Below, one piece after another: positions 7,944 to 15,309 of a DNA stretch of 30,526 nt. The DNA is from an uncultured Collinsella sp. (lineage in GTDB: Bacteria > Actinomycetota > Coriobacteriia > Coriobacteriales > Coriobacteriaceae). Made by a program: the position numbers and the translations under genes. Each line of letters opens with the position of its first letter. Position 1 is the first letter of the stretch. The stretch spans positions 1-30,526 of the forward strand of contig URUC01000012.1 in assembly GCA_900550965.1 (NCBI GenBank), given 5' to 3'. The notes under the pieces are model-generated. The model ran no database searches. It had not been told where the DNA came from and worked only from the letters and a program-made list of their open reading frames with translations.

Positions 7944-8979
7944 TTCCGCCGACCTCGCCTCGTGCGAGTCTGCAGATATTCAGCGACGCATCCTCGAGCT
8001 CATCGAGGGTGCGTCCTCCATTGCGATTTCGGGACACACTTCTCCCGATGGTGACGCCCTGGGCTCCGTGTTGGGTCTGGGCCTCTCGCTTATGAAGTTT
8101 TTTCCCAACAAGGACATTGCGCTGCTGTTGGCAGACGATGACCCGGTTCCGCGTATCTACCGCTTTATGGAAGGCTCCGATCGCCTGGTACCGGCATCTG
8201 CGTATACCGGCAATCCGGACCTGTTCATCTCGGTGGACGTGCCGGTCGTCGAGCGTCTCAATAATTCCGCCGAGGTGCTTCGTCGCTCCAAGCATGTGGT
8301 GTGCTTCGATCACCATCCGGCGCGCGAGGAGTTTGCCGAGCTCAGCCTGAGGCGCGTCGAAGCTGCAGCCTGCGCCATGATCATCGACCGCTTCTTGGAC
8401 AATTGCGGCATTGTCGCACGTGATGGCGTTGCGACCTGCCTGCTGTGTGGCTTGGTTACCGATACCGGCCGTTTTCAGTACCAAAACGCCGATGCCGCCG
8501 CGTTCCATGCAGCCTCGCGTCTGGTTGCCCACGGTGCCGATCCGGCGCGTGTGGCACTCGAGGTCTACCAGAGCATGCGCGTTGAATTTTTGCACCTCAA
8601 GTCCATCGTTATGGGCCGCATTAAGACGGTGGCCCACGGGCGCGTCGCGTATAGCTACGCGTACCAGAGTGACCTTGAGGCTTGCGGTGTCACCTCGGAT
8701 GAGTGCGACGGCCTGGTCGATGTGGTTCGCTCGGTGATGGGCGTCGAAGTCTGCTTGTTCTTGAAGGGCATTGAGGGCGATACCAAGGTGCGCGGCAACC
8801 TGCGCTCCAAGGGCGACCTCAACGTGTCCGAAATCGCTGCTGCCTTTGGCGGAGGCGGACATCCCGCTGCCGCCGGTTTCTCCAACAACGGAACGATTCT
8901 CGAGACGCTCACCGTGGCACTTCCCATGCTGGCCGAACTGGTAGGGGAGGATCCCGCTTCGGTGACCGTCGAGCTTTAA
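7936..8979 (+). CDS. nrnA: DHH/DHHA1 phosphoesterase, NrnA-like nanoRNase / pAp phosphatase
   Basis: Proteins of this family degrade short RNA oligonucleotides and often dephosphorylate 3'-phosphoadenosine 5'-phosphate. The 347-residue sequence has the DHH-superfamily metal motifs in order: ISGHTSPDGDALGS near residue 34, a single Asp in SVDVPV, DHHPAREEFAE after the strand VVCFDHH, and a DTGRF motif. The C-terminal DHHA1 domain ends in FGGGGHPAAAGF, the substrate-binding Gly-rich loop. It overlaps rbfA by 8 bases and sits 15 bases before truB, the common rbfA-nrnA-truB order of Gram-positives. Exact substrate preference (RNA, pAp or cyclic dinucleotide products) cannot be read from the sequence. 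Confidence 0.88.
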   Translation: MTNSADLASCESADIQRRILELIEGASSIAISGHTSPDGDALGSVLGLGLSLMKFFPNKDIALLLADDDPVPRIYRFMEGSDRLVPASAYTGNPDLFISVDVPVVERLNNSAEVLRRSKHVVCFDHHPAREEFAELSLRRVEAAACAMIIDRFLDNCGIVARDGVATCLLCGLVTDTGRFQYQNADAAAFHAASRLVAHGADPARVALEVYQSMRVEFLHLKSIVMGRIKTVAHGRVAYSYAYQSDLEACGVTSDECDGLVDVVRSVMGVEVCLFLKGIEGDTKVRGNLRSKGDLNVSEIAAAFGGGGHPAAAGFSNNGTILETLTVALPMLAELVGEDPASVTVEL

Positions 8980-8994
8980 CTTTTTGGATGGTAC

Positions 8995-9927
8995 ATGGCT
9001 CGTCGTACGCCTTCTCAACTGAATATGCTGCTCGCCGTCGATAAGCCGGTGGGCTGCACGTCCCACGATGTGGTCTCGCAATGTCGGCGCGCCCTCCATG
9101 AGCGTCGCGTCGGCCATGCCGGCACGCTCGACCCCATGGCATCGGGTGTCATGGTGGTGGGTGTTGGCCAGGCCACCCGTCTGCTGGGCATGCTAACCCT
9201 CGATACCAAAAGCTATGTCGCCGACATTTCGTTTGGCGCCGAGACCAATACCGATGATGCGGAGGGCGAGGCCGTCCGCACCGTGGCTGTTGCCAACGAG
9301 CTGCGCGATCCTGCCTATGCCCGTGAGCGCTTGGCGGCCATGCTGGGTCCGCAGATGCAGGTGCCGCCGGCGTTTTCGGCTATCTCGGTCAATGGCGTTC
9401 GCGCCTACAAGTCTGCTCGCGAGGGCAATGCGGTGGACCTACCTCCGCGCCCTGTCGAGGTCTATGCCGCCGACCTGATCGCCGTGGGCGGCGAAGGTGA
9501 TACGTGTGTGTGGACCGTGGCGTTCTCGGTGAGCAAGGGCACCTATATCCGTGCGCTCGCTCGAGACTTGGGCCGCGCCTGCGAGAGCGCGGCGCACATT
9601 TCCGCGCTGCGCCGCACGGCCTCCGGTGTTGTTTCCATTGGCGCTTGTCATGCGGTCGAGGAGCTTTCTCCCGAGTCCGCGGCTGGCTTTGCCCTGGATC
9701 CCATTGCGGCCCTGGGCGCCTCGCGTGTTGACTTGCCGGGCAATCTTGCCGACGATCTGCTCTGCGGCCGACGCATTCCCGTTGAGCGTGCGCTTGCCGA
9801 TTTCGATGCTTCGAAAGCGCCGTTTGCGCTGGTGCTCGATGGGGGACTCAAGGCGCTCGCCCGCATCGAAAGTGGCCGCTTTGTCATGGAGCACGTGTTT
9901 CCGCAGGCAATCGGCGGTGTTCGATGA
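8995..9927 (+). CDS. truB: tRNA pseudouridine-55 synthase TruB
   Basis: TruB converts U55 in the T-loop of tRNAs to pseudouridine. The 310-residue protein carries the catalytic Asp in GHAGTLDPMASG (D46), the early motif AVDKPVGCTSHDVV and the later GTYIRALARDLG segment that contains the conserved Arg region of the active site. The C-terminal half is a degenerate PUA-like region. ATG 8995 gives the expected short lead-in to the first motif; a weak GGATGG precedes it. The stop overlaps the next start as ATGA, so truB and ribF are likely translationally coupled, an arrangement seen in many bacteria. Confidence 0.94.
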   Translation: MARRTPSQLNMLLAVDKPVGCTSHDVVSQCRRALHERRVGHAGTLDPMASGVMVVGVGQATRLLGMLTLDTKSYVADISFGAETNTDDAEGEAVRTVAVANELRDPAYARERLAAMLGPQMQVPPAFSAISVNGVRAYKSAREGNAVDLPPRPVEVYAADLIAVGGEGDTCVWTVAFSVSKGTYIRALARDLGRACESAAHISALRRTASGVVSIGACHAVEELSPESAAGFALDPIAALGASRVDLPGNLADDLLCGRRIPVERALADFDASKAPFALVLDGGLKALARIESGRFVMEHVFPQAIGGVR

Positions 9928-10931
9928 TGTTGTCCGCTCGCGAGCTTGCGCGTATCTTTTTTGAAGGCGAGTCGGACGAGGCTCGCATCGTCACTGCCGA
10001 TGCGTTTGATGAGTGCGAGCACTTGGGTGCTGCCTCGATCGCCATCGGCGTGTTCGACGGCGTTCACCGTGGTCACCAGGAGCTCATTGCGGCGCTTGTT
10101 AGCGATGCGCGCGCCCATGGCTGCAAGGCGGTCGTGGTCACTTTCGATCCCGATCCGGACGTTGTGGTGAGTCCTTCGCCCGCTCAAAAATTGATGACGA
10201 CGGCCGACCGTCTACATGCCTTGGCTCAGACCGGGGTCGATGCGGTGGTGGCCGTTCCCTTTACGCCTGAGGTTGCGGCACTCGACCATGTCGGTTTTTT
10301 CGCTCTGCTGTCACGCGTGGTCGACATTCGTTCGATTCGCGTTGGCAGCGACTTTAGGCTGGGTCGTGGCGGTGCTTCTGGTGTTGCCGAGATGCGCTCT
10401 TGGGGTTCCGAGCGCGGCGTTGACGTGTATGGTCACGACCTGCTTTGCGAGGGCGGTGAGGCCATTTGCGCCACCCGCATTCGTCATGAGCTGGGACAGG
10501 GCCATGTGGAGCTGGCTGCTGAGTTGCTCGGTCGCCCGTATATGCTGCGCGGCGGCGTTATTCGTGGCCGTCACGAGGGCTCTGGTATGGGCTTTCCCAC
10601 GGCAAACCTGCAGGTTCCCGACGGAATTCAGGTGCCTGCCGATGGCGTGTATGAGGGCCTGGTGCTCGTCGATGACACCGTATGGCCTGCTGCCGTTAAC
10701 GTCGGCCTGCCGCCGACGTATGCCGACGATGCCGCTTCATCGCATCTCGAGGCTAACTTAATTGGTTATACGGGCGACCTGTACGGCGCTTCCGTGTCGC
10801 TGGCGTTTACGCGCTGGCTGCGTCCCTCGCGTGTGTTCGAATCGCTGGATGAGTTGATCTCGACCGTCGAGGGTAATATCGAGGATATTCGTCACAACTT
10901 GGGCGAGCAGGGGGTGAGTATCCGTGATTAG
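9924..10931 (+). CDS. ribF: Bifunctional riboflavin kinase / FAD synthetase
   Basis: RibF makes FMN from riboflavin and ATP, then FAD from FMN and ATP. The N-terminal nucleotidyltransferase domain shows IGVFDGVHRGHQELI near residue 40, with the G-x-F-D-G-x-H-x-G-H signature, and a VVTFDPDPDVVV strand. The C-terminal riboflavin kinase domain has GMGFPTANLQV with the PTAN metal/nucleotide motif and ends with a typical LDELISTVEGNIEDIRHNL helix. The length of 335 residues is slightly above average because of about 30 extra N-terminal residues. Start and stop overlap truB (ATGA) and dnaG (8 bases), placing it firmly within the same transcription unit. Confidence 0.94.
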   Translation: MMLSARELARIFFEGESDEARIVTADAFDECEHLGAASIAIGVFDGVHRGHQELIAALVSDARAHGCKAVVVTFDPDPDVVVSPSPAQKLMTTADRLHALAQTGVDAVVAVPFTPEVAALDHVGFFALLSRVVDIRSIRVGSDFRLGRGGASGVAEMRSWGSERGVDVYGHDLLCEGGEAICATRIRHELGQGHVELAAELLGRPYMLRGGVIRGRHEGSGMGFPTANLQVPDGIQVPADGVYEGLVLVDDTVWPAAVNVGLPPTYADDAASSHLEANLIGYTGDLYGASVSLAFTRWLRPSRVFESLDELISTVEGNIEDIRHNLGEQGVSIRD

Positions 10932-13032
10932 CGATGAGGAAAAAGACCAGGTACGCGCTGCGTCCGACTTAGTTGCCACCGTGCAGGAAACGGTTGAGCT
11001 CAAGCCCCGCGGCCATGAGTTTTGGGGTTGCTGCCCCTTCCATGGCGAAAAGACGCCTTCTTTCCACATTATCCCCGCTACGCAGGTCTGGCACTGCTTT
11101 GGCTGCGGCGAAGGCGGCGACGTCTTCACCTATATCATGAAGCGCGAAAACCTGAGCTTTCCCGAGTCAATCCGTTATTTGGCCGATCGCGCGGGTATTG
11201 AGCTGCACGACACCGGAGACCGCCGCGAGCGCGGTACCAAGCGTGCCCGCATCTACGATCTGTGCGCCGAGACCGCCCAGTTCTATCACACCATGCTTAT
11301 GCGCGGTAAGGACGGCCGTCCGCGCGAGTACTTTGCCAGCCGCGGCATGGGTGGCGACGTCTGCCGCCGCTACTGCCTTGGCTTTGCGCCTGGCCGCAAC
11401 GCGCTGGTGTCGCACCTGTCCCAGGCGGGTTTTACCCCGCAGGAGATGATCGATGCCAACGTTGCCGTGAGCCGCGGGCGCGGGCAGCTTGCCGACCGCT
11501 TCTACGACCGCGTGATGTTCCCCATCTTTGACGAGCAGGGTCACAACATTGCCTTTGGTGGTCGCATCATGGGTGATGGCCAACCCAAGTACCTCAATAC
11601 CGCCGAGACGAGCGTGTTTCATAAAAAGCGAAACCTCTACGGCTTTAATTGGGCCAAGGAGTTTATCGTCGCGCAGGATACCGCCATCGTGGTGGAGGGC
11701 TATACCGACTGCATCGCCTGTTGGGAGGCGGGGATTAAAAACGTTGTCGCCACGCTGGGCACCGCGCTCACGGAGCATCACGTCAAGACGCTCACCCGCT
11801 TTGCTAAGCGCATCGTGTATATGTTTGACGGCGATGACGCCGGTCAAAAGGCCGCTCGCCGTGCGATTCAGTTTATCGAGCAGGATTCTATGGACCTGCG
11901 CTGCGTGGTGCTGCCCGACGGTAACGATCCCATGGAGTTCATTACGGCGCACGGCGGAGGGGAGCTGCAGAAGCGCATTGACGCCGCCGAGCCGCTCATG
12001 GACTTCGTGTACCGTTCGCTGCAGGAGTCGAGCGACATCTCCACGCCGGGCGGTCGCGCCAAGGCGCTGGAGGATGCGCTGACGCTTATCTATCCGCTGC
12101 GCGACAGCTATATGATCGACACGTACTTTATTCAAATTGCCGACCTGTTGGGTTTGGATCTGGAGACAGTGCGTGCGAGCTCGGGCCGTGTGTTTCGCGA
12201 TGTCGCCAAGCGCGAGGATGCGGAACGACGTCGTGAGCAGAACTATGAGCGCCAGCGGGCACAGGCTGAGCGCTCTGGTAGCGCGGGCGGTCGGACGTCT
12301 GGTTCGCAGGGGGCATCTCGCGGTGCTTGGGCATCGGGCGCGACGCCGCCGGTGTCCGCGCCGGTCGAAGAAGAGCCGTATGACTACGTCCCGCTCGATG
12401 CCTACGGCGCCGCGCCCGTGGAGGTCGTCGACGACCTGCCGCCGATCGACGCGCCTGATGGTATGGGTGCTGTACCTGTGACTGATGGTTCGGGTGCTCC
12501 GGCTGCGGCGGCGCCGATGGTTCTTACTGATCTTGAGCGTAAGTCCTTGGCAGGGGAGCGTGAGCTGCTGACCATGCTCACGAGCTACCCCGACCTGTTC
12601 CGCACGTATGCCGACCGCATCTGCTCTATCGAGTGGGTTGACCCGCGTCACGAGTCCATCGCATGGGCCGTTCTGGCAACGCCGCCGGGAACCGATCCTG
12701 CAGCCTGCATGGATGCGGCGCGCTCGGTGTGTCCCGAGGCGGCAACGCTTGTGAGTGCCGGGCGCATCTCGGCGACGAGCAAGCACCCCACCGAGACGAA
12801 CATCGTGTTTATGCTCGATACGCTCGAGCTCTACACCATCAAGCGCCGTATGCGTGCCGCACAGGCCAAGCTGCGCCAGGACCGTTCGCTCGACGATGAG
12901 GCCCGTCGCGCGCTGACCGTGCAGGCCGCGCAGGATTCGCAGCGTCAACGCGAGCTGCAAAAGTCTATCGGCGGCGTGGCGGACCCGTTCCGTTTGATCG
13001 GTTTGGAGACCGCGGGCACCGAACAGGCCTAG
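10924..13032 (+). CDS. dnaG: DNA primase DnaG
   Basis: DnaG synthesises RNA primers at the replication fork and works with the DnaB helicase. It begins at a GTG with GGGGGTGAG upstream, overlapping ribF by 8 bases. The CHC2 zinc ribbon uses C37, H40, C58 and C61; the catalytic TOPRIM fold has VVEGYTDC with E258 and FDGDDAGQ around D302-D305. After about residue 430 comes a low-complexity Arg/Gln/Ala then Pro/Ala/Asp-rich linker of about 100 residues, followed by a C-terminal helical domain expected to bind DnaB. At 702 residues it is longer than E. coli DnaG because of this linker. Nothing appears broken. Confidence 0.95.
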   Translation: MISDEEKDQVRAASDLVATVQETVELKPRGHEFWGCCPFHGEKTPSFHIIPATQVWHCFGCGEGGDVFTYIMKRENLSFPESIRYLADRAGIELHDTGDRRERGTKRARIYDLCAETAQFYHTMLMRGKDGRPREYFASRGMGGDVCRRYCLGFAPGRNALVSHLSQAGFTPQEMIDANVAVSRGRGQLADRFYDRVMFPIFDEQGHNIAFGGRIMGDGQPKYLNTAETSVFHKKRNLYGFNWAKEFIVAQDTAIVVEGYTDCIACWEAGIKNVVATLGTALTEHHVKTLTRFAKRIVYMFDGDDAGQKAARRAIQFIEQDSMDLRCVVLPDGNDPMEFITAHGGGELQKRIDAAEPLMDFVYRSLQESSDISTPGGRAKALEDALTLIYPLRDSYMIDTYFIQIADLLGLDLETVRASSGRVFRDVAKREDAERRREQNYERQRAQAERSGSAGGRTSGSQGASRGAWASGATPPVSAPVEEEPYDYVPLDAYGAAPVEVVDDLPPIDAPDGMGAVPVTDGSGAPAAAAPMVLTDLERKSLAGERELLTMLTSYPDLFRTYADRICSIEWVDPRHESIAWAVLATPPGTDPAACMDAARSVCPEAATLVSAGRISATSKHPTETNIVFMLDTLELYTIKRRMRAAQAKLRQDRSLDDEARRALTVQAAQDSQRQRELQKSIGGVADPFRLIGLETAGTEQA

Positions 13033-13060
13033 ATGTTGTGGTCAACCAGCGTATTCTCGC

Positions 13061-13088
13061 CTATATCCAGTTGTCTTTTTGGGTATAG
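13061..13088 (+). other. Small hairpin between dnaG and rpoD
   Basis: A 9-bp stem (13061-13069 with 13080-13088, one G-U pair) encloses a 10-nt T-rich loop. There is no T-tract after the stem, so it is a weak candidate for termination. It lies 28 bases after the dnaG stop. Confidence 0.3.
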
Positions 13089-13101
13089 ACGTCAATGTGT
13101 G

Positions 13102-13110
13102 TGCTAAAGT
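13102..13110 (+). promoter_or_regulatory. Possible extended -10 promoter for rpoD
   Basis: TGCTAAAGT (TG at 13102-13103, box 13105-13110) fits an extended -10 element and would start transcription near 13117, about 25 bases before the GTG start. I see no good -35 hexamer at the right distance, so this is tentative. Confidence 0.35.
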
Positions 13111-13142
13111 ATTGAGTCCTGTGGACTATGAAGGGAGAATCT

Positions 13143-14492
13143 GTGCCAAAAAAGACTGAGAGCACGGGTACTGGGCTGGAATCCTACGTTGCAAAGCTCA
13201 TGGGCAACGGCTCAAACAGGACTTCGGTAACCGAGGACGAGATTCAGGTCGCCCTGAAGGATATCGATGTTTCTGACGAGCAGCTCACCGCGGTGTATTC
13301 CGCGCTGCGCAACAGCGGCATCCAGATTATCTCCGCGAGCGGAAACGACGACGCCCCCATGGACGTCGACGATGACGATAACGATACCGATACCGACGAT
13401 TTTGATGACGACGACGAGCACGATTCCGGCTCGCTCGACGATCACGAGCTCAAGATGGCCCGTCAGGCCGACGCCGAGATGGGTTCTTCCAAGAGTAAGA
13501 AGAAGCGCACCGTGCGCACGTCCCGTTCACACTCCCGCGTGCGTGGCATCGATGCCTCCACGGTGATGCTGACCGGCGATCCGGTTCGTATGTACCTCAA
13601 GGAGATCGGCAAGGTCGACCTGCTGACCGCTTCCGAAGAGGTCGATCTGGCTATGAAGATCGAGGCCGGTCTTGAGGCCACCGAGAAGCTCGAGGCTGCC
13701 GATGCCGGCGAGCTCGAGCTCACGCGTGCCGAGATGCGTCGTCTTACGCGCATTGAGAACGTGGGCCTCGAAGCCAAGCAGGCACTCATCAGCGCAAACC
13801 TGCGTCTGGTCGTCTCCATCGCCAAACGCTATGTCGGCCGCGGCATGCTGTTCCTTGACCTGATCCAGGAGGGCAACCTCGGTCTGATCCGCGCTGTTGA
13901 GAAGTTCGACTACCAGAAGGGCTTTAAGTTCTCCACGTACGCCACGTGGTGGATCCGTCAGGCCATTACGCGCGCCATTGCCGATCAGGCCCGTACCATC
14001 CGTATTCCCGTGCATATGGTCGAGACCATCAACAAGCTCGTCCGCGTGCAGCGCCAGCTCCTTCAGGACCTGGGTCGCGACCCGACCCCTGAGGAGATCG
14101 GTGCCGAGATGGACATGAGCGCCGACCGCGTCCGCGAGATCCAGAAGATTTCGCAGGAGCCCGTGTCGCTCGAGACCCCCATCGGCGAGGAAGAGGATTC
14201 CCAGCTGGGCGACTTCATCGAGGACTCCCAGGCTATCGTTCCGCCCGATGCCGCCAGCTTCTCCATGCTGCAGGAGCAGCTCACCCAGGTGCTCGACTCG
14301 CTTGCCGATCGTGAGCGCAAGGTTATCGAGCTGCGCTTTGGCCTTGTCGACGGGCATCCCCGCACGCTCGAGGAAGTCGGCCGCGAGTTTGGTGTCACGC
14401 GCGAGCGTATCCGCCAGATCGAGTCCAAGACCCTGGCCAAGCTTCGTCACCCGAGCCGCAGCAGCAAGCTGAAGGACTACATCGAGTCATAA
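13143..14492 (+). CDS. rpoD: Primary sigma factor (RpoD/SigA)
   Basis: Housekeeping sigma factor that directs RNA polymerase to vegetative promoters. I place the start at GTG 13143 because AAGGGAG (13131-13137) lies 5 bases upstream; an ATG at 13128 has no ribosome binding site. The 449-residue protein has an N-terminal region followed by a very acidic Asp-rich stretch (about residues 69-102) and a Lys/Arg-rich patch, then region 1.2 (DPVRMYLKEIG), region 2 with the RYVGRGMLFLDLIQEGN and YATWWIRQAI core segments, region 3, and region 4 with the helix-turn-helix GVTRERIRQIE. It follows dnaG, the classic dnaG-rpoD macromolecular synthesis pairing, and is followed by a strong terminator. Confidence 0.95.
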   Translation: MPKKTESTGTGLESYVAKLMGNGSNRTSVTEDEIQVALKDIDVSDEQLTAVYSALRNSGIQIISASGNDDAPMDVDDDDNDTDTDDFDDDDEHDSGSLDDHELKMARQADAEMGSSKSKKKRTVRTSRSHSRVRGIDASTVMLTGDPVRMYLKEIGKVDLLTASEEVDLAMKIEAGLEATEKLEAADAGELELTRAEMRRLTRIENVGLEAKQALISANLRLVVSIAKRYVGRGMLFLDLIQEGNLGLIRAVEKFDYQKGFKFSTYATWWIRQAITRAIADQARTIRIPVHMVETINKLVRVQRQLLQDLGRDPTPEEIGAEMDMSADRVREIQKISQEPVSLETPIGEEEDSQLGDFIEDSQAIVPPDAASFSMLQEQLTQVLDSLADRERKVIELRFGLVDGHPRTLEEVGREFGVTRERIRQIESKTLAKLRHPSRSSKLKDYIES

Positions 14493-14506
14493 CCTCGCAA
14501 GCAAGA

Positions 14507-14545
14507 AGCGCCCTCAAGCACATCCGCTTGGGGGCGCTTTCATGT
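14507..14545 (+). terminator. Intrinsic terminator after rpoD
   Basis: A 14-bp stem (14507-14520 with 14527-14540, one G-U pair) with a 6-nt loop lies 15 bases after the rpoD stop. The T-tract is short (TTTC overlapping the stem end), but the stem is very strong. Confidence 0.75.
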
Positions 14546-14547
14546 GG

Positions 14548-14571
14548 TCATTGGGGACGTCCCCAATGACT
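14548..14571. repeat. Perfect 24-nt palindrome, REP-like
   Basis: Bases 14548-14559 are the exact reverse complement of 14560-14571, with the centre GGGGACGTCCCC and no loop. It directly follows the rpoD terminator and precedes the tRNA promoter. It has no T-tract. It could be a dispersed palindromic repeat or a protein-binding site. No second copy was noticed in this window. Confidence 0.7.
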
Positions 14572-14598
14572 AGGTCGGAAAAATTCTTAAAAAAGTTC

Positions 14599-14626
14599 TT
14601 GCCCTGAGCTGATTCGTCCGTATAAT
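14599..14626 (+). promoter_or_regulatory. Promoter for tRNA-Asn
   Basis: TTGCCC (14599-14604), a 16-base spacer and a perfect TATAAT (14621-14626) precede the tRNA by 30 bases, giving a predicted transcription start near 14633. Confidence 0.7.
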
Positions 14627-14656
14627 AAACTTCGTTGCTTGAGAGCACGCAACTAT

Positions 14657-14731
14657 TCCTCGGTAGCTCAATGGTAGAGCACGCGGCTGTTAACCGCGCT
14701 GTTGTAGGTTCGAGTCCTACCCGGGGAGCCA
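14657..14731 (+). tRNA. tRNA-Asn (anticodon GTT)
   Basis: The sequence folds into a full cloverleaf: acceptor stem TCCTCGG with CCGGGGA, D stem GCTC/GAGC, anticodon stem CGCGG/CCGCG around the loop CTGTTAA (anticodon GTT, reading AAC/AAU), a 5-base variable loop and T stem GTAGG/CCTAC with TTCGAGT. The discriminator base is G and the CCA end is encoded. It is a single-gene unit with its own promoter and terminator. Both tRNA-flanking genes face the same way and there is no sign of an integrated element. Confidence 0.97.
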
Positions 14732-14739
14732 GGTTGTAG

Positions 14740-14767
14740 AACCCGTCGCTTATGCGGCGGGTTTTTT
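14740..14767 (+). terminator. Intrinsic terminator after tRNA-Asn
   Basis: A 10-bp stem (14740-14749 with 14754-14763, one G-U pair), a TTAT loop and six T residues (14762-14767) follow the tRNA by 8 bases. Confidence 0.85.
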
Positions 14768-14925
14768 CATGCCGCGACCACTTGACTCGAACGTTGCCAT
14801 ATCAACATTTCGTGTCGAGGATGTAATCCCGCGACCCACCACCTCAACATGGCGCGGTCGTTGTAGAATATTGCAATGATTGCTCCCACGACATGGTGCC
14901 GCGAGCACCAGATAAGGAGATTCTT

Positions 14926-15282
14926 GTGTCTGAGACCATTAACGGCAGCCTGAGCGTCTCGAACGACGTTATTGCCGATATTGCCGGTTATGCCGCGATG
15001 ACGTGCTATGGCGTCGTCGGTATGGCTGAGCAGCTCCAGGGCGCCGAAAGCGTGCGCCTGCTTGCCGGCCAGCGCCTCCGCAAGGGCGTGCTTGTCTCCG
15101 CCGACGAGAACGGCCTTACGGTCGATCTTCACGTCGTGCTCGAGAACGGCGTCAACATGAAGTCCGTCTGCCACAATCTTTCGAGCTCCGTTGCCTTCAC
15201 CCTGCAGGAGATCGCCCAGATCGATCCCGCCAGCCTTAAGATCGGCATCCATATCGACGCGCTCAAGAGCCGTCTGAACTAG
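14926..15282 (+). CDS. Asp23/Gls24 family protein (YloU-like)
   Basis: A member of the Asp23/Gls24 (DUF322) family, 118 residues. The start is GTG 14926, supported by AAGGAG at 14914-14919; an ATG at 14893 in the same frame lacks a binding site. The sequence shows the family features: an early segment with DVIADIAGYAAMTCYGVVGM, then a hydrophilic strand and the LTVDLHVVLENGVNM core, then a C-terminal segment. In Firmicutes the homologue YloU lies next to yloV/fakA exactly as here, but its biochemical role is not settled; other members are linked to envelope stress. About 160 bases upstream, between the tRNA terminator and this gene, contain only weak promoter-like sequence (TAGAAT at 14864-14869). 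Confidence 0.85.
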   Translation: MSETINGSLSVSNDVIADIAGYAAMTCYGVVGMAEQLQGAESVRLLAGQRLRKGVLVSADENGLTVDLHVVLENGVNMKSVCHNLSSSVAFTLQEIAQIDPASLKIGIHIDALKSRLN

Positions 15283-15309
15283 CATCCGAAAACGGAGATT
15301 CAAATACCC

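Noticed and set aside
14657..14731. tRNA-Asn as an integration site for a mobile element
   Set aside because: No integrase gene and no direct repeat of the tRNA 3' end was seen nearby; flanking genes are ordinary chromosomal genes.
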